A program made the translations under genes and the position numbers. From the NCBI GenBank assembly GCA_965224535.1, contig CBDCZR010000047.1, positions 1 to 64,000 on the forward strand: a stretch of 64,000 bases of DNA. The letters run 5' to 3'. The notes beneath the pieces are model-generated. The model ran no database searches, had not been told where the DNA came from, and worked only from the letters and a program-made list of their open reading frames with translations. Within the stretch, counting starts at the first letter, position 1, and each line of letters opens with the position of its first letter. Origin of the DNA: JBCDHN01 sp965224535. Its GTDB lineage: Bacteria > Verrucomicrobiota > Verrucomicrobiia > Verrucomicrobiales > DEV007. Positions 9,286 to 17,855 of this stretch are shown one piece after another.

Positions 9286-10575
9286 ATGAAATATCAAGCT
9301 TTCCCCATCTTCCTGGGCGTCCTCGTTTTCTCCCTCGCCTCCCTCGCCTCCTGCTCCATGCCTTCCGGCGATCCCGCGGCAGGAGCCGAAAGTGAACCGG
9401 GACGATTCGCCGGATTTGGAGCACGAGCCGGAGCTGCGCCCCGAACCGGTTCCGGCACGGAAACTGGCGCCGGCGCGGGTTTACGCTCGATTTTGGCTTC
9501 CCGAAACGGAAATGGCCCTTGGGCTGGTGGCAATGGCAGCGCTTCCGCAGCCAGCACACCTCGTGGAGCCCGCTCATCCGCCAATACCCAGTCGCGCGGC
9601 GTTTCCAAGTCTTCGTCGTCGTCGCGAGGCAGCCGAAGCACGGGTTCCTCCTCGCCAGGCGGGAGCAGCAGCCGGGGGAGCGCAGGTAGCGGTGGCCGGT
9701 CGGCTCCACTGGCGCGAACGGCGCCCCGGGTTGGTGGATCCAGCTCCACCCGCACTTCCAGCGGCGGGGCGGCCCGGATGATACCGTTTGGGAAAAAAAC
9801 CGAGGCCAACAAGTTCATCGGCTTTCCGATCAAAGGCGCCACGGCCGTCAACGGAGCCCGCCAAATGCTGATGGCGGCCTACGATCAGTCGTCTCAAGCC
9901 GGACTAACGCTGTTCGACCGCAGCGGCAACCCCATCGCCCAACTTTCCTTGCCCGCCGGCCAAACCCCGCGCGGCATTGCCCCGGGCGGAAACTCGAAAA
10001 ACGGCTTCTTCATCCTCACCTCGGGCGGACAGATCCTCCAGGTCGATGCCCGCAACCGCCAGTTGCGAATTGCCGGCGACATGGGCAAAACGCCGGGTGC
10101 GTTTGCCATCGCGGCCGGGCCCAAGGGCGAGGTTTACGCCGCGACCAAGTCCGGCAACATTTTCGTGTTCAAAAACGGCGCCTGGGTGCCCAAAAAGATC
10201 GGCGGCGCCAACGTGCGCGAGATCACCGCCCTCACGGTGGACCCGAAAACGGGCGAGGTGGTCGTTTTGGGCCGCGTTGAGGGCTCCTCGCGCATCAACA
10301 TCGTCCGCGCGGACTCGAATCTTGGCGGTGCACGTGCTTTTGAGCTTCCCGAAGGCTCCAGCGGCGCTGCCAGCCTGGTTAGCGTCAACGGGAAAACAAC
10401 CGTCGCCTACCGGCAAAACGGGACCATGCAGATGGGCATGTTTGACGAAGGCGGCTCCCTGACGGGAACCCAGCCGGTGTCCTCGGTTAGCTCCATGACC
10501 GCCGATCCGGAAACGGGCTCGGTTTGGACCGTGGGGCCCTCGGGGCAAATGACGCGGCAAGACGTGGAAGAGTAG
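9286..10575 (+). CDS. Lipoprotein with Ser/Gly/Arg-rich linker and beta-propeller-like domain
   Basis: This 429-residue protein has a hydrophobic N-terminus ending in LASLASC, a good lipobox, so it is probably an outer-envelope lipoprotein. Residues 24-165 are low complexity, rich in Ser, Gly, Ala and Arg, with runs such as SKSSSSSRGSRSTGSSS. The C-terminal 250 residues consist of repeated blade-like units (GLTLFDRSGNPIAQLSL, GQILQVDARNRQLRIAG, EVYAATKSGNIFVFKNG, LTVDPKTGEVVVLGRV) like those of NHL or PQQ-type propellers. No catalytic motif is visible. A structural or binding role at the cell surface is inference. The gene converges on a sulfatase gene with only four bases between the stops. 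Confidence 0.65.
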   Translation: MKYQAFPIFLGVLVFSLASLASCSMPSGDPAAGAESEPGRFAGFGARAGAAPRTGSGTETGAGAGLRSILASRNGNGPWAGGNGSASAASTPRGARSSANTQSRGVSKSSSSSRGSRSTGSSSPGGSSSRGSAGSGGRSAPLARTAPRVGGSSSTRTSSGGAARMIPFGKKTEANKFIGFPIKGATAVNGARQMLMAAYDQSSQAGLTLFDRSGNPIAQLSLPAGQTPRGIAPGGNSKNGFFILTSGGQILQVDARNRQLRIAGDMGKTPGAFAIAAGPKGEVYAATKSGNIFVFKNGAWVPKKIGGANVREITALTVDPKTGEVVVLGRVEGSSRINIVRADSNLGGARAFELPEGSSGAASLVSVNGKTTVAYRQNGTMQMGMFDEGGSLTGTQPVSSVSSMTADPETGSVWTVGPSGQMTRQDVEE

Positions 10576-10579
10576 ACGC

Positions 10580-12064
10580 CTACGCGCCGTCGATCGGCGG
10601 AAACCGGAAAACTTCGGAAGGCACGTGCTCGCGCGCCATGATTTTGCGGACGCGGTCCACCACCTCCGGATACGCCTCGGCAACGTCGGTGGTTTCGGAT
10701 TCATCGCTCTCCAGGTCGTAAAGTTGGATGCGGAGCGGGTCATCGTTCTTGCGCAGCATGTTTTGCCGTGTCGCCTTCCACTTTTTGCCGAGCCACACCG
10801 CCTGTTGGCCGCCGTAACCGGTGAATTCGCGGTAAAGGAAGTCGCGCTGAGGCTGGGTTTCGCCGCGCAGGGCAGGGGCGATGCTGATTCCGTCGACTCC
10901 GGCCGGAACGGGGCTTTTTGCGTCGATCAGGTCGAGCAACGTCGGCAACCAGTCCTCGAATCCGGTCACTTGGTCTGTCGTTGAGCCTGCGGCGACTTTC
11001 CCGGGCCATTTCACGATTTGCGGCACGCGAATTCCGCCCTCGTAGAGCGAGCCTTTTAACCCGCGAAGGGGTTCCACGCTCTCGAAAAAGTCGTAGTCCA
11101 CCTCGTCCTTCAGATGCGTGGTCCCGTTGTCGGAGGTGAAGACGACGATGGTGTTTTCCTCCAGGCCCAGCTCCTTGATCAGGTCGAGAACGCGGCCGAC
11201 GTAGGTGTCCATGCGGGTGATCATCGCGGCGTAGGCGGCTCTGGGGGTAAAATGGGGCGTGTAGCCGTATCCGCGGCCTCGCGTGAAGGGTGGATCGTTC
11301 CAATTTTGGGCCAGGTAAGGCTTCAAATCCTCGTCCGGCACGTGAAGGGCCACGTGCGGAATGATGGTGGGGTAGTAGAGAAAAAACGGCCCGTCCTTGT
11401 GGTCGCGAACGAACTGCAAGGCGGCTTCGTTGATCCGGTCCGGCGCATAGTCCTGGCCCTTGAACGCGTCGTAGCTGCGCGGGTTAGCCGGGTCCGCATT
11501 TTTCGGCAACGAAGCGTGTCCGGGCACGGGCGGATCGTTTTTCAGCGGGATCACCTTTCGGTCGCTCCAGAGCGTGGCCGGGTAGTAGCTGTGGGCGTGA
11601 GCCTGGCAATTGAAGCCGAAAAACCGGGAAAAACCTTGGTCGTTGGGATCGCCGCTGGATTGCATGGGTCCCAGCCCCCATTTGCCGAACGCGCCGCAGG
11701 TGTAGCCCTCTTTTTTCAACAATTCGGCGATGGTCACCTCGGCGGCGGGAATGGGGTGCTGGCCTTCCGGCTTCATGGCCTTGTTGTTGCGCACGATCGC
11801 GTGGCCGGGGTGCTTGCCGGTCATCAGCACGCAACGCGAAGGGGCGCAGACCGCGTTGCCGGAATAAGCTCGCGTGAAACGCATGCCCTCGGCGGCGAGT
11901 TGGTCGAGGCGCGGCGTTTTGATCTTTTTTTGGCCGTAGGAACCGAGTTCGGCGTAACCCAGGTCGTCAGCCAGAATGAAGACGATGTTCGGCTTGGCCC
12001 CAAGGGATGGGAAAGGAACCAAAAGGACGGAAAGGGCCAAAAGGACACGTGGGAGATGCTTCAT
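10580..12064 (-). CDS. Formylglycine-dependent sulfatase, exported
   Basis: This 494-residue type I sulfatase has a signal peptide (MKHLPRVLLALSVLLVPFPSLGA). The first metal-binding block is present as PNIVFILADDLGYAELGSYG. The site converted to formylglycine is CAPSR in GNAVCAPSRCVLMTG, matching C-x-P-S-R. The second metal block is FTSDNGTT. FALLY-type C-terminal features such as YRFTGYGG are replaced by FLYREFTGYGG, usual for arylsulfatase A-like proteins of PVC bacteria. It should remove sulfate esters from polysaccharides or glycans in the periplasm. It is the last gene of a minus-strand group, 51 bases after the TIM-barrel gene and downstream of a DUF1501 gene. No maturase for the formylglycine is in the window. 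Confidence 0.92.
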   Translation of the reverse strand: MKHLPRVLLALSVLLVPFPSLGAKPNIVFILADDLGYAELGSYGQKKIKTPRLDQLAAEGMRFTRAYSGNAVCAPSRCVLMTGKHPGHAIVRNNKAMKPEGQHPIPAAEVTIAELLKKEGYTCGAFGKWGLGPMQSSGDPNDQGFSRFFGFNCQAHAHSYYPATLWSDRKVIPLKNDPPVPGHASLPKNADPANPRSYDAFKGQDYAPDRINEAALQFVRDHKDGPFFLYYPTIIPHVALHVPDEDLKPYLAQNWNDPPFTRGRGYGYTPHFTPRAAYAAMITRMDTYVGRVLDLIKELGLEENTIVVFTSDNGTTHLKDEVDYDFFESVEPLRGLKGSLYEGGIRVPQIVKWPGKVAAGSTTDQVTGFEDWLPTLLDLIDAKSPVPAGVDGISIAPALRGETQPQRDFLYREFTGYGGQQAVWLGKKWKATRQNMLRKNDDPLRIQLYDLESDESETTDVAEAYPEVVDRVRKIMAREHVPSEVFRFPPIDGA

Positions 12065-12115
12065 CCCGAATTCTTAGCCCGCCTTGTTCGCGGGCGCCAG
12101 TGCGATTGGCGGGAT

Positions 12116-13030
12116 TTAGGCCCGATCCGCGATCCAACCCTTCAGTCGGTCGCGAACCTCCGCGAATCCCGCGATCAGGCCGGGCAAATTCTCGTGAAAA
12201 TGCTCGATGGCCCAGGGGCCGCGAAATCCCGCGTTCCAGCCGGTTTCGAAGCATTTTTCCAGGTCGTATTTCGGGTGCGAGCCATCCGGCTCCAACTGAA
12301 ACGCCTTGAAATCCGTGGTCGCCGCCAACGGATAAGCCTTCGCCAGACCATCGTAGCGCACCTCGTCGTTCGGCCAGTTTCCGGTGTCCGGCGAGGCGAA
12401 AATTCCGGCGCCAACCTGGCGAATCATCTCCGGAATCGCGTTTGGCTCGCGGCCCACCCAACCCAGGTTTTCGATCAACAGCGCGATGCCCTTGTCCGCG
12501 CCGTATTCGATCAATTCGCGGTAGGAATCGGTCAGGCGCCCGCGATCCGGATTTTTCCCCGCACCAGCGACCGGCCGAATCCAGCGCGCGCCGAGAATCT
12601 GCGCCGCATCGATCGATTCCTTGTAAATTCGCAGCGCTTCGCGGCGCGTTTCGTCGTCGGTGCTGGCCATGTCCAGGCCCGGCTGGTTGCACTTGAGGTT
12701 GGTGACGACGCACTGGTTTTCGTCGCAGGCGGCGCGGAGTTTTTCCAGGTAACGCGGCTCGAACGACTCCAACGTGCGCGACATGAAGTCGATGACGCGC
12801 AAACCCAGATCGTTGCGCATGACCTTGGGCAAATCGAGCATGCGCTGCTTGCCGGCGGCGGGCTCGAAGGTGATGTGCGGCATGAACGAGCCGGTTGTCA
12901 CGCCGATTTCGCCGGTGACGTCGGGATGTTGGACGGGAGCGGCAAAAACGGCGCCGGCACCCAGGCCGAGGGCGGAAGTCGCGAGGAATTCGCGCCTGCG
13001 GAGCGGTGATTTTTGGAGGAAGGCGGACAT
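12116..13030 (-). CDS. Sugar phosphate isomerase/epimerase family TIM barrel, Tat-exported
   Basis: I chose the ATG at 13030 because it yields a twin-arginine leader (SPLRRREFLATSALGLGAGA); the open frame extends 144 bases upstream with implausible sequence. The mature part of about 270 residues is an AP-endonuclease-2-like TIM barrel of the xylose isomerase-like superfamily, with GVTTGSF near the start, QILGARWIRPVAG, ALLIENLGWVG and GIFASPDTGNWPND, where the E, D and H residues are candidate metal ligands. GPWAIEHFHENL carries a last glutamate. Such exported isomerases are common with sugar dehydrogenases and sulfatases. It starts 20 bases after the DUF1501 stop, so the two are very likely in one operon. 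Substrate unknown. Confidence 0.8.
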   Translation of the reverse strand: MSAFLQKSPLRRREFLATSALGLGAGAVFAAPVQHPDVTGEIGVTTGSFMPHITFEPAAGKQRMLDLPKVMRNDLGLRVIDFMSRTLESFEPRYLEKLRAACDENQCVVTNLKCNQPGLDMASTDDETRREALRIYKESIDAAQILGARWIRPVAGAGKNPDRGRLTDSYRELIEYGADKGIALLIENLGWVGREPNAIPEMIRQVGAGIFASPDTGNWPNDEVRYDGLAKAYPLAATTDFKAFQLEPDGSHPKYDLEKCFETGWNAGFRGPWAIEHFHENLPGLIAGFAEVRDRLKGWIADRA

Positions 13031-13050
13031 ATTTTGGGTAACGTGGAATT

Positions 13051-14463
13051 CTAAGCCAAAATCCCGGAAACCACCTCCCCTGCCACGTTGGTGAGCCGAA
13101 AATCGCGCCCGCCGTAGTTGAAGGTCAGTTTCCGGTGATCCAGCCCTAACAAGTGCAAAATCGTGGCGTGCCAATCGTGGATGTGCACCGGATTTTCCAC
13201 CGCGCGATAGCCGAAATCGTCCGTCGCGCCGTAGGTCAAGCCGCCTTTCACGCCGCCGCCGGCCATCCAGATGCTGTAGCCCTTGTGGTTGTGATCGCGG
13301 CCGTCAAAACTCTGCGCGTAGGGCGTGCGACCGAATTCGCCGGCCCAAACGACCAGGGTATCGTCGAGCATGCCGCGCAGCTTCAGATCCCCTAACAAAC
13401 CCGCAATCGGCCGGTCGGTCGCGGCGCAGGCTTCACCGAGTTTTTGGCTGAGAAAGTAGTGGTGATCCCAGTTGACCGGCGCGGTTACCTCGATGAAACG
13501 CACACCGGCTTCGGCCAGGCGGCGGGCCAGGATGCATTGGCGCGCAAAGCCCTGATCCACGCCGGTTTCGCCGAACCCGTAGAGCTTCGTGGCTGATTTT
13601 GGCTCGTTAGCCAGGTCGAGCACGTTGGGCACCTCGTCCTGCATGCGAAAACCCAGCTCGAAGGCTTCGATCGCGCCCTCAACCTCGGGATTCCAGCCAT
13701 CGCGCTGCAATTTCAGCCGGTCCAGGCCCTGCACCAGGTTCACCTGCGCGCGCTGCAAATCGCGCGGAATGACGTCGTTGCCGATGTTTTTCATGGGCGG
13801 CCCGGGTTCCTCCGTTTTGCCGATGAGCTTGGCGTAGAGATCCGGCAACTGGCTGCCGCCGATCTTCGTCCCCTGACAAACCGCGGGCAAAAACGCGTTG
13901 CCGTAATTCTGCGCGCCGCCGAATTCCGCCGGCGGATTCAGCGTGATGAAGCCGGGCAAATTCTGGTTGGTCGACCCCAGCCCGTAGAGCGTCCATGCGC
14001 CTAACGAAGGCCTAACGAACTGAAAACTGCCCGTGTGCATTTGGCCGAACGCCTGCGCGTGATTCGGCAGATCGGTGTGCATGCTATTGATGACGCACAG
14101 CTCGTCAGCCAGGCGCGCAAGGTTAGGCAGCAACGGCGAAACCCGCAGCCCGGATTCGCCAAAACGCTCCAGCGGCTTCACCGGGCCCAGGATTTTCGCT
14201 CCCTGGCCGTACTTGCCGATTTGCCCGGTTTTTCCGGATCGCGCGATGAGTTCCGGCTTGTGGTCGAAGAGATCCACGTGCGACGGCCCCCCGCGCATGC
14301 AGAGAAAAATCACCCGCTTGGCCGCGGCGGGGAAATGGGTCGGCTTGATGGCGAGCGGCGCGGCGGATTTGGCGGCGGATTCATGCGCCACGGCCGAGAA
14401 CGCCAGGTAGCCGAAGCCGGAGGACAGGCTCTGCAAGGCGCGGCGTCGGGAAAAAATGGGCAT
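13051..14463 (-). CDS. DUF1501 family protein, exported
   Basis: The protein has 470 residues and belongs to the DUF1501 family, distant relatives of alkaline phosphatases and sulfatases, abundant in Planctomycetes and Verrucomicrobia. The N-terminus (MPIFSRRRALQSLSSGFGYLAF) carries an arginine pair suggesting Tat export. Family blocks seen are AAKRVIFLCMRGGPSHVDLFDHKP, FVRPSLGAWTLYGLG, WDHHYFLSQKLGEA, LVVWAGEFGRTPYAQ and GRDHNHKGYSIWMAGGGVKGG. The family is usually encoded next to a DUF1549/DUF1553 cytochrome-type protein. No such gene is adjacent here, and instead the operon continues with a TIM-barrel isomerase and a sulfatase. The biochemical function of the family is not established. Confidence 0.88.
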   Translation of the reverse strand: MPIFSRRRALQSLSSGFGYLAFSAVAHESAAKSAAPLAIKPTHFPAAAKRVIFLCMRGGPSHVDLFDHKPELIARSGKTGQIGKYGQGAKILGPVKPLERFGESGLRVSPLLPNLARLADELCVINSMHTDLPNHAQAFGQMHTGSFQFVRPSLGAWTLYGLGSTNQNLPGFITLNPPAEFGGAQNYGNAFLPAVCQGTKIGGSQLPDLYAKLIGKTEEPGPPMKNIGNDVIPRDLQRAQVNLVQGLDRLKLQRDGWNPEVEGAIEAFELGFRMQDEVPNVLDLANEPKSATKLYGFGETGVDQGFARQCILARRLAEAGVRFIEVTAPVNWDHHYFLSQKLGEACAATDRPIAGLLGDLKLRGMLDDTLVVWAGEFGRTPYAQSFDGRDHNHKGYSIWMAGGGVKGGLTYGATDDFGYRAVENPVHIHDWHATILHLLGLDHRKLTFNYGGRDFRLTNVAGEVVSGILA

Positions 14464-14504
14464 GTTCCGGTGAGGGTGGTGCTGGTGTTAGGATGGGCGG
14501 CGTG

Positions 14505-14579
14505 GCGCAAGCGTCCGCCTGCGTCGGCGTTGGGTAAGAATAGCGACGCCGGCCGGGGAACGCAAGCGGACGCTCGCGC
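14505..14579. repeat. REP-like long palindrome
   Basis: GCGCAAGCGTCCGCCTGCGT at 14505-14524 is the near-perfect reverse complement of 14560-14579, with two mismatches. A second, inner hairpin is nested inside (CGGCGT at 14525-14530 with ACGCCG at 14546-14551). The whole forms a 75-base cruciform-capable element between the convergent-free 5' end of the DUF1501 gene and the 3' end of the STAND gene. It resembles REP/MITE-type intergenic palindromes. It could also act as a transcription terminator for the STAND operon, although no T tract follows. Confidence 0.65.
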
Positions 14580-14627
14580 GACTCGTGCCAGGGTGCCACG
14601 TCGCCGCGAATCCTGAAACGGAGCGTC

Positions 14628-17600
14628 TCACGGCCAGTGTTTGGCGGCTTCTTCGGCGTCGGCGAGTTCTTCGCGGCGGCGGCCGTAGCCGTGTTTTTCG
14701 ATGAGGGCGCGGGCTTTGGCCAGTTCTTCGCGGTTGCGGAAGATGCGGGCGCGGTGGAGGTGGACGTCGGCGAGGTAGAGGGGCATGGGGCCGCGTTGGG
14801 CGATGAGTTCGGCCTCGTCCAGGGCGGAATGCAGATCGCGGAAGCCGGGATCGTTGGGATCGGGAATCAGTGCCGGGGCGTCTTCCGCACTCCGCGTTCC
14901 ACCTTCCGCATGCGAAGAATGCCGCACCCCGCATTCCCACTTCCACATTTCAAAAGCGGCTCGGGCGAGGAGGGCTTTGGCGAGAAATTCCACGTCGTTG
15001 GCCTGGCGCAGGCCGCTGACGGCCTCATCGAGCGCGGATTGCAGAGCGCGGAATTCGGAATCGTTGGGATTGGGAGTCCGGGCCGATTCCGCAATCCGCA
15101 TTCGATAAAGACGGGCCCGGGCCAGGGTCAGGTGATCGAGGGCGATGTCAAGGAGGGAGTAGGTTGGCAGGCCCATTCGTCGGTTTTGAACTGAAGTAGC
15201 GCGGCGGAGGGCTTCGTCGCAGGCGGCGAGCGTCAGCTCCTTGGACTGCGGCAGCCCGCTGCCGCCTTGGGTGGCCGCAGCCTGCTGCGGGGGGTGGGCC
15301 GCAGCCAGGGCGGAATCGGACGTTTGCCCCGATGGCCCGGCAGCAGGCTGCCTCCCGGAAAGCGGCAGCAGGCTGCCGCAGTCCAAGGAGAGCTGCGCTC
15401 TCCAAAACTCCCGTTCGGCCGGGGCCAGGAGCAGGTCGCAATAGCGGAATCCCCCAAGCGAGTAGAGAAACTCGAACTCCGGCCGGCGAGCTTGCTGCAT
15501 GCCTTCGGCTTCCTGGAAGAGGGCCGTGGCTTCGACTCCCTCCCCGCTCTGGTGCAGGGCGTCGGCGGCGGTGCATCGCTTGCTTTCGCGCTGAAACCCA
15601 TCCCCGCTGCGGTCGGCGAAGTCGATGGTGCGCCGGCCATCGGCGACCGAGGCGGGCACTTGGCCCAGGGTCAGTTCCAATTCGCTCAGGTTGCTGGCGC
15701 TGATCGCGGCGGATTTCCAGTCCTCCAGCTTCGCAGTTATTTCTGTCACCTCCCGCATCGGCTCGAGGGCTTCGGTGAGGCGGCCGAGGGCGCGCAGCGA
15801 AAAGGCGGCTTCGTTGAGGAGCCAGGCTAGGGCCGGTTCGCTCAAATTCGGCGAGAGCCGGCTCCAGGGCTCGTCAAAGAAGGCCGCAATCGCCCCGAGG
15901 TCCGAACCGATCGCTCCGAGTTTCTTGCTGCTGAAGAATTCGTCGCCTCGCTTAATTCGGTCGTAGAAAACCTTGTCGCACGCTTCCTGATGCCGCCCGG
16001 CGAGACAGCCGTGGGTCACGGCCTGGTAGAGCGGTTGCAGCCCGGTGATGGTGTCGGGACGCTGCTCGGTGGATTCGCGGAGGTGATCGAACAACCGGCT
16101 GTGGGCGAGTTGGTAGGATTCAGGCAGGTGTTGCTGAAGCTGCGCGGCGAAGTATTCCCGGATGAGCGGGTGGGCGTCGATGGAAAATCCGAAATCCGAA
16201 TCCCGAAATCCGAGAGGTTCCGCCGTCGCCTCTGGTTCGGATTTCGGATTTCGAGTTTCGGATTTTCCGCCGAGGGACACAAGGCGGAGCCGTTCCAGGT
16301 CTTTGAGCGCCAGATTCCAGTCGGTATCGCTGAGGCCGACGATGTGTTCGGTGAGGCCGGGGATGGCGGGTTCCTGGCGCAAGGCAGCCAGCGAATCGGG
16401 ATCGGCGGGGCGGTCGAAAAGGCCGGTGAGCCGGAGGATGGCGAGATCGCGCGCTTGTTGGGCCCCGCCGGCATCGGCCAGCCAGGTTTCGTAGGCGCGA
16501 ATGACGCCGAAGGCATTGCGGTAGCTGAAGCTTTGGCCCGCGATGCCGAGATCGACGAGGTCGCGCTTGCGGATATCCCCGCCGTGGGCGTCGCAGAGAA
16601 AGCGGCCCAGCATCTGCAAGGTGAGCGCGTGCCCGCCGGCGTCCTCGCAGGCCGCTTCCAGTTCCTCGTCCGTGCCGGTGATTTGCAGGTGACGCAGCAG
16701 ACTGACGGCGGCCGGTTTGGCCAGTTGATCCAGCTCCTTTTTCGGGCAAACGCCGGACTCGAACGGGCGCAGATCGCTCAGCGCCTCGCGGCTGGTGAGG
16801 ATGCAGAGCCCGGGCTGGCCCATGGCCAGATTCCCCAGCAAAGCGCGCAACCCCTCGTCCTTCAGCTCGCCGGGCCGCCGGGCGGCGTCGTTGCCGGGAA
16901 ACTGGAGCGGCTCCAGGCCATCGAGGATGAGCAGGGTGCGGTGCATTTTGACCAGCTTCGCGAGCCGTTCGCCGCGGTCGTGCGGGCCGCCCGCGGTGGG
17001 GTCGGGATCGCCGAAAAAACGCAGGGCGGCGTCGATGAAGAGGTCGGCGCTGGATTGGGAGTTTTCGCGGCTGCCCTGGCTGTAGAAGCTCCAGTCGAAG
17101 TAGCGCTCCACCCCCGGCCAGCCCTTGGCCAGCAGCGAATCAGCCATCCACTTGGCCACCAGCGAGGTTTTGCCCGCGCCGCCCCAGGCGATGAGGCTGA
17201 GGATGTGGACGGAGTCGCGACTCGCCCATGCGTCATCGAGCATGGCCAGTTCGGGCTCGCGGCCGAAGAGGAGGTCCGGGGCGTGGCGGAGGATGCGGGA
17301 TTTGGCGAATTCGGGTGGTTTGGGCTCGGGCGGAACGAGGCCAAAGTGGTGGTAGACGTCAGCGGTGATTTGGGCGAGACCGAGCGGCGGTTCGCGAAGG
17401 GTGGCTGGATAACGACCGGTGGTCCGGAGGGTGTCGAGATGTTCGCGTTGCGGAAAACTGGGATCGTCGTGCCCTTCAACCGCATAGACAATGACGGCGA
17501 TGTCACGATGGAGGGCCAGCCAGGGTTCCCAGTTGACGTAGGTGATGTGATCGAACTCCCCGAGGAGCTTTTTGGCTTGGTCGTGTTGGTTGAGGAAGTC

Positions 17601-17855
17601 TTCGCGGGCCGTGTGGTTGAAGAAATCGGCAACTTCGCCCGCTATGGGTTGGGAGCCGGGATTGGTACCGACAAGGTGGACGACCAGATCGCAAGGGGCG
17701 ATGAGATCGTCGAGTTTGCGAACCGTATCTGACGCCGTCGCCGGAAAGTCGGGCTGAACGACGACGTCGAAGCTTCGGGCCAACGTGTCGCGGAGTTGGG
17801 CGCGGAGCGTACCAAATTCGGCGGTGGCGACGGAAATGAAAATGGAATGTCTCAT
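14628..17855 (-). CDS. STAND NTPase with DUF4062-like N-terminus and TPR tail (NLR-like, candidate defence protein)
   Basis: The protein has 1075 residues. Residues 1-175 form a DUF4062/TIR-fold-like domain (MRHSIFISVATAEFGTLRAQ ... APCDLVVHLVGTNPGS). Residues 190-450 form a STAND ATPase: LLFGREPELAMLD, Walker A in WGGAGKTSLVAKW, the conserved FDWSFYSQGSREN block, Walker B in RTLLILDGLEPLQ, and a sensor-like LCILTSREAL. A winged-helix region and TPR helices follow (EPALAWLLNEAAFSLRALGR ... RRGPMPLYLADVHLHRARIF). This architecture is that of bacterial NLR-like proteins, several of which abort phage infection after sensing a phage protein through the repeats; the defence role here is inference. 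The start codon overlaps the stop of the upstream paralog by four bases. Several palindromic repeats lie in frame inside the gene. Confidence 0.8.
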   Translation of the reverse strand: MRHSIFISVATAEFGTLRAQLRDTLARSFDVVVQPDFPATASDTVRKLDDLIAPCDLVVHLVGTNPGSQPIAGEVADFFNHTAREDFLNQHDQAKKLLGEFDHITYVNWEPWLALHRDIAVIVYAVEGHDDPSFPQREHLDTLRTTGRYPATLREPPLGLAQITADVYHHFGLVPPEPKPPEFAKSRILRHAPDLLFGREPELAMLDDAWASRDSVHILSLIAWGGAGKTSLVAKWMADSLLAKGWPGVERYFDWSFYSQGSRENSQSSADLFIDAALRFFGDPDPTAGGPHDRGERLAKLVKMHRTLLILDGLEPLQFPGNDAARRPGELKDEGLRALLGNLAMGQPGLCILTSREALSDLRPFESGVCPKKELDQLAKPAAVSLLRHLQITGTDEELEAACEDAGGHALTLQMLGRFLCDAHGGDIRKRDLVDLGIAGQSFSYRNAFGVIRAYETWLADAGGAQQARDLAILRLTGLFDRPADPDSLAALRQEPAIPGLTEHIVGLSDTDWNLALKDLERLRLVSLGGKSETRNPKSEPEATAEPLGFRDSDFGFSIDAHPLIREYFAAQLQQHLPESYQLAHSRLFDHLRESTEQRPDTITGLQPLYQAVTHGCLAGRHQEACDKVFYDRIKRGDEFFSSKKLGAIGSDLGAIAAFFDEPWSRLSPNLSEPALAWLLNEAAFSLRALGRLTEALEPMREVTEITAKLEDWKSAAISASNLSELELTLGQVPASVADGRRTIDFADRSGDGFQRESKRCTAADALHQSGEGVEATALFQEAEGMQQARRPEFEFLYSLGGFRYCDLLLAPAEREFWRAQLSLDCGSLLPLSGRQPAAGPSGQTSDSALAAAHPPQQAAATQGGSGLPQSKELTLAACDEALRRATSVQNRRMGLPTYSLLDIALDHLTLARARLYRMRIAESARTPNPNDSEFRALQSALDEAVSGLRQANDVEFLAKALLARAAFEMWKWECGVRHSSHAEGGTRSAEDAPALIPDPNDPGFRDLHSALDEAELIAQRGPMPLYLADVHLHRARIFRNREELAKARALIEKHGYGRRREELADAEEAAKHWP
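15237..15390. repeat. Intragenic palindromic repeat (29-bp inverted arms) inside STAND gene
   Basis: The arms are at 15237-15265 and 15362-15390 and are inverted copies with one mismatch; they begin CTCCTTGGACTGCGGCAGCC. A further inverted GCAGCCTGCTGC / GCAGCAGGCTGC pair lies between them. The 154-base element is in frame and is translated, reading LDCGSLLPLSGRQPAAG and ending GSGLPQSKE in the protein, between two TPR helices. It looks like a MITE or REP-type mobile palindrome that has been tolerated as a protein insertion. Confidence 0.75.
16182..16267. repeat. Intragenic palindromic repeat of GGAAAATCCGAAATCCGAA type
   Basis: The left part, GGAAAATCCGAAATCCGAA, is mirrored at the right end by TTCGGATTTCGAGTTTCGG and ATTTTCC. 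The element is translated in frame within the STAND protein as SETRNPKSEPEA ... FRDSDFGFSI, and lies exactly between the winged-helix end (LERLRLVSLGG) and the conserved HPLIREYFAAQL. The same type of repeat occupies the same site in the neighbouring paralog. Confidence 0.7.

Noticed and set aside
11114..13009. Long plus-strand open frame of 631 codons
   Set aside because: It is antisense to the sulfatase and TIM-barrel genes, which have full motifs; the frame is open only because of high GC codon use.
15990..17732. Plus-strand frame of 580 codons opposite the STAND gene
   Set aside because: Composition is an antisense shadow and the minus strand shows Walker motifs in order.
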